From Methylobacterium sp. WL119 (GTDB taxonomy: Bacteria; Pseudomonadota; Alphaproteobacteria; Rhizobiales; Beijerinckiaceae): DNA of 64,000 nucleotides. The notes beneath the pieces are model-generated. The model was not told the DNA's origin, did no database searches, and saw only the letters and a program-made list of their open reading frames with translations. Where the stretch lies: positions 1 to 64,000 of the forward strand of contig NZ_VRUU01000001.1 of NCBI RefSeq assembly GCF_008039875.1, written 5' to 3'. Of this stretch, positions 60,556 through 64,000 are shown one piece after another. A program made the position numbers and the translations under genes. The number at the start of each line of letters is the position of its first letter. Within the stretch, counting starts at the first letter, position 1.

Positions 60556-61437
60556 ATGGGCATCGATATCAAGCGGGTCGGCATCATCGGTGCCGGGCAG
60601 ATGGGGAGCGGCATCGCTCACGTCTGCGCAGCGGCCGGCCTCGACGTTCTGCTGAACGACCGCGATCCCGACCGCCTGAACGCCGGCCTCGCCAACATCG
60701 ACGGCAACCTCGCCCGCCAGGTCTCGAAGGGCACGATGGACGAGGGACAGCGCCGCGACGTCCGCGAGCGCATCGTCGCCGCCCGCAGCTACGACGACCT
60801 CGGCCCCTGCGACCTCGTCATCGAGGCCGCGACCGAGAACGAGGCGACCAAGCGGCAGATCTTCTCGACGCTGTGCACGTCGCTGCGGCCCGATGCGCTG
60901 ATCGCCACCAACACGTCCTCGATCTCGATCACCCGGCTCGCCGCCTCGACCGACCGGCCGGAGCGCTTCATCGGCATCCACTTCATGAACCCGGTGCCGG
61001 TGATGCAGCTCGTCGAGCTGATCCGCGGCATCGCCACGGAGGACCCGACCTACGAGTCGGCCAAGGCGTTCATCGCAAAGCTCGGCAAGACCTCGACGAT
61101 GTCGGAGGATTTTCCGGCCTTCATCGTCAACCGCATCCTGCTGCCGATGATCAACGAGGCGATCTACACGCTCTACGAGGGCGTCGGCTCGGTCGAATCG
61201 ATCGACACCGCGATGCGGCTCGGCGCGAACCACCCGATGGGCCCGCTGCAGCTCGCCGACTTCATCGGCCTCGATACCTGCCTGTCGGTAATGCAGGTGC
61301 TCTACGAGGGTCTGGCGGATTCGAAGTACCGGCCGTGCCCGCTGCTGGTGAAGTACGTCGAGGCCGGCTGGCTCGGCCGCAAGGTCAAGCGCGGCTTCTA
61401 CGATTATCGCGGCGAGACGCCGGTCCCGACCCGCTGA
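60556..61437 (+). CDS. 3-hydroxybutyryl-CoA dehydrogenase
   Basis: A 293-residue NAD(P)-dependent dehydrogenase. The nucleotide loop is VGIIGAGQMGSGIAHVCAAA, the catalytic His lies in GIHFMNPVPVMQLVELIRGI near residue 140, and NRILLPMINEAIYTLYEGV and GANHPMGPLQLADFIGLDTC follow. It interconverts acetoacetyl-CoA and 3-hydroxybutyryl-CoA, used in PHB turnover, butyrate and ethylmalonyl-CoA metabolism. ATG 60556 was preferred to ATG 60544, giving the usual length. It follows etfA by 213 bases, a common neighbourhood. Confidence 0.94.
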   Translation: MGIDIKRVGIIGAGQMGSGIAHVCAAAGLDVLLNDRDPDRLNAGLANIDGNLARQVSKGTMDEGQRRDVRERIVAARSYDDLGPCDLVIEAATENEATKRQIFSTLCTSLRPDALIATNTSSISITRLAASTDRPERFIGIHFMNPVPVMQLVELIRGIATEDPTYESAKAFIAKLGKTSTMSEDFPAFIVNRILLPMINEAIYTLYEGVGSVESIDTAMRLGANHPMGPLQLADFIGLDTCLSVMQVLYEGLADSKYRPCPLLVKYVEAGWLGRKVKRGFYDYRGETPVPTR

Positions 61438-61462
61438 GCGCGGGCCGGGTCGCTTTCATCGC

Positions 61463-61768
61463 CTACTTGGGCTGATTGCCGTTGGCGTTCGGCTGGGCCG
61501 GCTGCAGGTAGGTCGGGTTGCCGGCCGGAACGGCACCGCTGTTGCTCGACGCCGGCGCATTGCTCGAGCCCGTCACCGACCCGGTGATCTCCTTGCGCGA
61601 CGCGTCCTGGCTCTGGCTGGCATAGTCCTTCGGCGCGTTGGCTCCGTTCCACGTGAGCAGGCCGATCGTGGCGACCGCGAGCAGCACGAGGCTGCCGACC
61701 AGCACCCACAGCACCGACTTGCCGCGCTCGCCCTGGCGCGCGTTCTGATTGGGAAGCTTCTCGACCAT
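61463..61768 (-). CDS. Small single-span membrane protein, function unknown
   Basis: A 101-residue protein with one membrane helix (VLWVLVGSLVLLAVATIGLL) after a 17-residue cytoplasmic start, then an Asn/Ser/Pro-rich extracytoplasmic tail ending NANGNQPK. GAGG lies 8 bases before the ATG. It converges with the hydroxybutyryl-CoA dehydrogenase gene. No family recognised. Confidence 0.7.
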   Translation of the reverse strand: MVEKLPNQNARQGERGKSVLWVLVGSLVLLAVATIGLLTWNGANAPKDYASQSQDASRKEITGSVTGSSNAPASSNSGAVPAGNPTYLQPAQPNANGNQPK

Positions 61769-61890
61769 TCCAAGGACCTCACCGATACGCCGTCAGGGCG
61801 TCGCCGCGTGCCGAAGGGCGGCACGCGTTCTCGACCCGGCAAACGCCGGTCCGTCGCCGGGGGTTCCTCCCGATACGGCCGCGCTCGGCC

Positions 61891-62901
61891 TCAGCGGCCG
61901 GTGACGAGCAGGATCTTGCCGAGGTGGGCGCTCGACTCCATCAGAGCATGCGCCTTCTGCGCCTCTTCCAGGGGGAAGGTCGCGTGGATCACCGGGCGGA
62001 TGCGGCCGGCATCGAGCTCCGGCCACACGTCGCGGCGGAGCCCGTCGGCGATTTCCGCCTTCTCGGCGTTCGGACGCGGCCGCAGCGTGGCGCCGGTGAA
62101 GGTGAGCCGCTTGATCATGATCGGCGTGATGTTGAGCGCCTCGACCTTGTTGCCGCCCATCAGGGCGATCAGCACGAGGCGACCCTCGATCGCGAGCGAG
62201 GCGAGGTTCTTGGCGAGGTAGCTCGCACCGATCATGTCGAGGATGACGTCGACGCCCTTGCCGTCGGTCAGCCGCTGGACCTCCTCGGCGAAGTCGGCCT
62301 CGCGGTAGTTGATCGCGGCGTCCGCGCCGAGCGACTCGCAGAACGCGCACTTCTCGGCCGAGCCGGCCGTCGTCAGCACGCGGGCGCCGAGGTGTTTGGC
62401 GATCTGGATCGCCGTGGAGCCGATGCCGCTCGATCCGCCATGGACGAGGAAGGTCTCGCCCGCGGCGAGCCGCCCGCGCTGCACCACGTTGGAATAGACC
62501 GTGAAGAACGTCTCGGGGATGCCGCCGGCATCGACGAGCGACAGCACCTCGGGCTTCGGCAGGCAATGCCCGGCCTCCGCCACCGCGAACTCGGCGTAGC
62601 CGCCGCTGATCACCAGCGCGCAGACCTCGTCGCCGAGGGACAGGCCGGATACACCCTCGCCGAGCGCCGCGATGCGGCCCGCGACCTCGAGGCCCGGCAC
62701 CGCGGTGGCGCCCTTCGGCGGCGGATACTTGCCGCCGCGCTGCATCACGTCCGGACGGTTGACGCCGGCCGACACCACCTCGATCAGCACCTGGCCCGGC
62801 CCGGCCTTCGGCAGCGGCACCGTCTCGATGCCGATCACCTCGGGGCCGCCGGCTCCGTTGAAGCAGACCTGGCGCATGGTCTCGGGCAGCGTCGTCGTCA
62901 T
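61891..62901 (-). CDS. NAD(P)H quinone oxidoreductase (zinc-free MDR family)
   Basis: A 336-residue quinone oxidoreductase of the PIG3/QOR branch. VEVVSAGVNRPDVMQRGGKY, VPGLEVAGRIAALGEGVSGL and the Rossmann segment LVHGGSSGIGSTAIQIAKHL are visible, with no zinc-binding Cys cluster. It reduces quinones with NADPH. GAGGAGA lies 8 bases before the ATG at 62901. It is downstream of upp on the same strand. Confidence 0.88.
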   Translation of the reverse strand: MTTTLPETMRQVCFNGAGGPEVIGIETVPLPKAGPGQVLIEVVSAGVNRPDVMQRGGKYPPPKGATAVPGLEVAGRIAALGEGVSGLSLGDEVCALVISGGYAEFAVAEAGHCLPKPEVLSLVDAGGIPETFFTVYSNVVQRGRLAAGETFLVHGGSSGIGSTAIQIAKHLGARVLTTAGSAEKCAFCESLGADAAINYREADFAEEVQRLTDGKGVDVILDMIGASYLAKNLASLAIEGRLVLIALMGGNKVEALNITPIMIKRLTFTGATLRPRPNAEKAEIADGLRRDVWPELDAGRIRPVIHATFPLEEAQKAHALMESSAHLGKILLVTGR

Positions 62902-62982
62902 CGGGCGGTCTCCTCGCGAGGGTTCGCCCCTAGTTGCTGCCGGACGCTCCGTTGGCAAGCCCGGGTCCAAGGCCCGCGCGTC

Positions 62983-63618
62983 TCAGCGGGTGCCGTACAT
63001 CCGGTCGCCGGCATCGCCCAGGCCCGGCACGATGTAGCTGTGGTCGTTGAGGTGGCTGTCGATCGCCGCGGTCCAGATCGGCACGTCGGGGTGAGCGGCC
63101 TGAAGCCGGGCGACGCCCTCCGGCGCGGCGAGCAGGCAAACGAAGCGCAGGTCCTGCGCGCCGCGAGCCTTCAGCCGCGTCAGCGCGGCGATGGCGGAAT
63201 TCGCGGTGGCGAGCATCGGGTCGAGCACCAGCACCGTGCGATCGGCGAGGTCCGACGGCGCCTTGAAGTAGTACTCGACCGCCTCGAGCGTCTCCGGGTC
63301 GCGGTAGAGCCCGACATGCGCGACGCGAGCCGAGGGCAGCAGCGACAGCATCCCATCGAGGAAGCCGACGCCAGCCCGCAGGATCGGGGCGAGGACCAGC
63401 TTCTTGCCCTGGATCTGGCGCCCCTCCATCGTCTGGATCGGCGTCTCGATCGTCACCGGCTCCAGCGGCAGGTCGCGCGTCACTTCATAAGCGAGCAGCA
63501 TCCCGATCTCGTTGAGCAGGTTGCGGAAACCCTGCGTCGAGCGGTTCTTATCGCGCAGGAGCGTCAACTTGTGCTGGACGAGGGGGTGGTCGACCACCGT
63601 GACCGTTGCCTGGCTCAT
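62983..63618 (-). CDS. upp: Uracil phosphoribosyltransferase
   Basis: A 211-residue pyrimidine salvage enzyme making UMP from uracil and [63 protein letters not shown], the PRPP loop [18 protein letters not shown] and the C-terminal [16 protein letters not shown] are the standard blocks. In most Upp proteins the PRPP loop reads MLATGGSA; here it reads [19 protein letters not shown] precedes the ATG. Confidence 0.95.
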   Translation of the reverse strand: MSQATVTVVDHPLVQHKLTLLRDKNRSTQGFRNLLNEIGMLLAYEVTRDLPLEPVTIETPIQTMEGRQIQGKKLVLAPILRAGVGFLDGMLSLLPSARVAHVGLYRDPETLEAVEYYFKAPSDLADRTVLVLDPMLATANSAIAALTRLKARGAQDLRFVCLLAAPEGVARLQAAHPDVPIWTAAIDSHLNDHSYIVPGLGDAGDRMYGTR

Positions 63619-63685
63619 CCTGTCCTCCCGACGCGTGCCCTTCCGCTTTGCCGAACGGCGATCCCGGGCGCAACGCGAACCCCAC

Positions 63686-63718
63686 GAAAAAGGGCCTTCC
63701 GCTCGCACGGAAGGCCCT
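63686..63718 (-). terminator. Intrinsic terminator after the DUF2852 gene
   Basis: On the minus strand AGGGCCTTCCG pairs with CGGAAGGCCCT across a 6-base loop and is followed by TTTT. The stem is 11 bp and perfect. It lies 26 bases after the DUF2852 stop and separates it from upp. Confidence 0.88.
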
Positions 63719-63743
63719 CGATCTCGTCGGTCGCGCGTCGGGA

Positions 63744-64000
63744 TCAGGCGGTGAAGGACTTGTCGGTCCCGTCGGCGCGGCGCTTGGCCATGAAGGCGTC
63801 GAACTGGTCGCGATCCTTGGCGCGCTTCAGCTCCTCGACGAACTCGGCGAAGGCGCGGCTTTCCTCCTGCAGGGCGCGGCGCTGGGCGTCGAGCCGGTCG
63901 AGCTCGGCCTTGCGATACTCCTCGAAGGCCCAGTTGCCGGTGGTTCCGCGGCGGTTCGAGGCCTCGAATGCGCGGGCGAAGCGCGAGGCTCGGGCGGTGC
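63744..64000 (-). CDS. DUF2852 family protein, C-terminal end (partial)
   Basis: The frame is open from the window edge to a stop at 63746-63744. The visible 85 residues include [40 protein letters not shown] and [20 protein letters not shown], the C-terminal helical part of DUF2852 proteins of alphaproteobacteria. N-terminal membrane segments expected for the family lie outside the window. Function unknown. Confidence 0.85.
   Translation of the reverse strand, partial: TARASRFARAFEASNRRGTTGNWAFEEYRKAELDRLDAQRRALQEESRAFAEFVEELKRAKDRDQFDAFMAKRRADGTDKSFTA

Overview
The window is high-GC alphaproteobacterial chromosome, most likely from Methylobacterium or a close relative in the Hyphomicrobiales. 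The grounds are the roughly 70 percent GC protein-coding DNA, frequent GTG starts, two PqqA peptides of the methylotroph type, an LdtR-like MarR regulator, Bpt, a TIGR02302 protein and an adenosyltransferase-etfBA-hydroxybutyryl-CoA dehydrogenase block. Species cannot be fixed from sequence alone. Most genes are ordinary chromosomal genes. Accessory signals are concentrated at 1-3.9 kb and 32.8-38.4 kb, with the pqqA pair at 19.7-20.0 kb.

Layout. 1-3.9 kb: the end of a chemotaxis receptor, a MHYT-PAS-GGDEF-EAL protein and a decayed serine recombinase abutting tRNA-Glu, which looks like an old integration site. 4-16 kb: rluD, rpoH, a proline-rich membrane protein, purA, a D-amino-acid aminotransferase, purB, bpt, an RDD protein, a reversed-order chemoreceptor-like protein, a lipoprotein and hemB. 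16-20 kb: a membrane protein, a 3-hydroxyisobutyryl-CoA hydrolase-type enzyme, a small membrane protein, ldtR, and two tandem pqqA genes on the opposite strand without the rest of the pqq operon. 20-28 kb: mgtE, an Hpt protein, a large hybrid histidine kinase, alkA and ada. 28-38 kb: parC, recO, small exported proteins, chaC, a low-GC orphan gene and dnaE, preceded by a 34-residue membrane peptide whose promoter carries a GTTC-N7-GTTC LexA box.

38-54 kb is acyl-CoA catabolism. An acyl-CoA dehydrogenase and an aminoglycoside-phosphotransferase-fold kinase, each very like one half of animal ACAD11, overlap by 4 bases and are followed by two SDR dehydrogenases. Next comes a block resembling the Rhodopseudomonas pim genes for dicarboxylate beta-oxidation: a PimF-like bifunctional enzyme and a class III CoA-transferase on the minus strand, then a ligase, a thiolase and the pimC/pimD dehydrogenase subunits on the plus strand. 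A tandem-TetR regulator and a PHA depolymerase follow. 54-64 kb: a TIGR02302 protein, a twin-transmembrane protein, a PagL-type lipid A deacylase, a PduO-type cobalamin adenosyltransferase, etfB, etfA, 3-hydroxybutyryl-CoA dehydrogenase, a quinone oxidoreductase, upp and the end of a DUF2852 gene.

How it fits together: EtfAB would collect electrons from the several acyl-CoA dehydrogenases, and the ligase and CoA-transferase would feed the dehydrogenase-hydratase-thiolase spiral. PhaZ and hydroxybutyryl-CoA dehydrogenase connect to PHB turnover. GC-rich REP-like palindromes recur between genes. The items most worth a second look are the SOS-box membrane peptide, the orphan pqqA pair and the split ACAD11 module.
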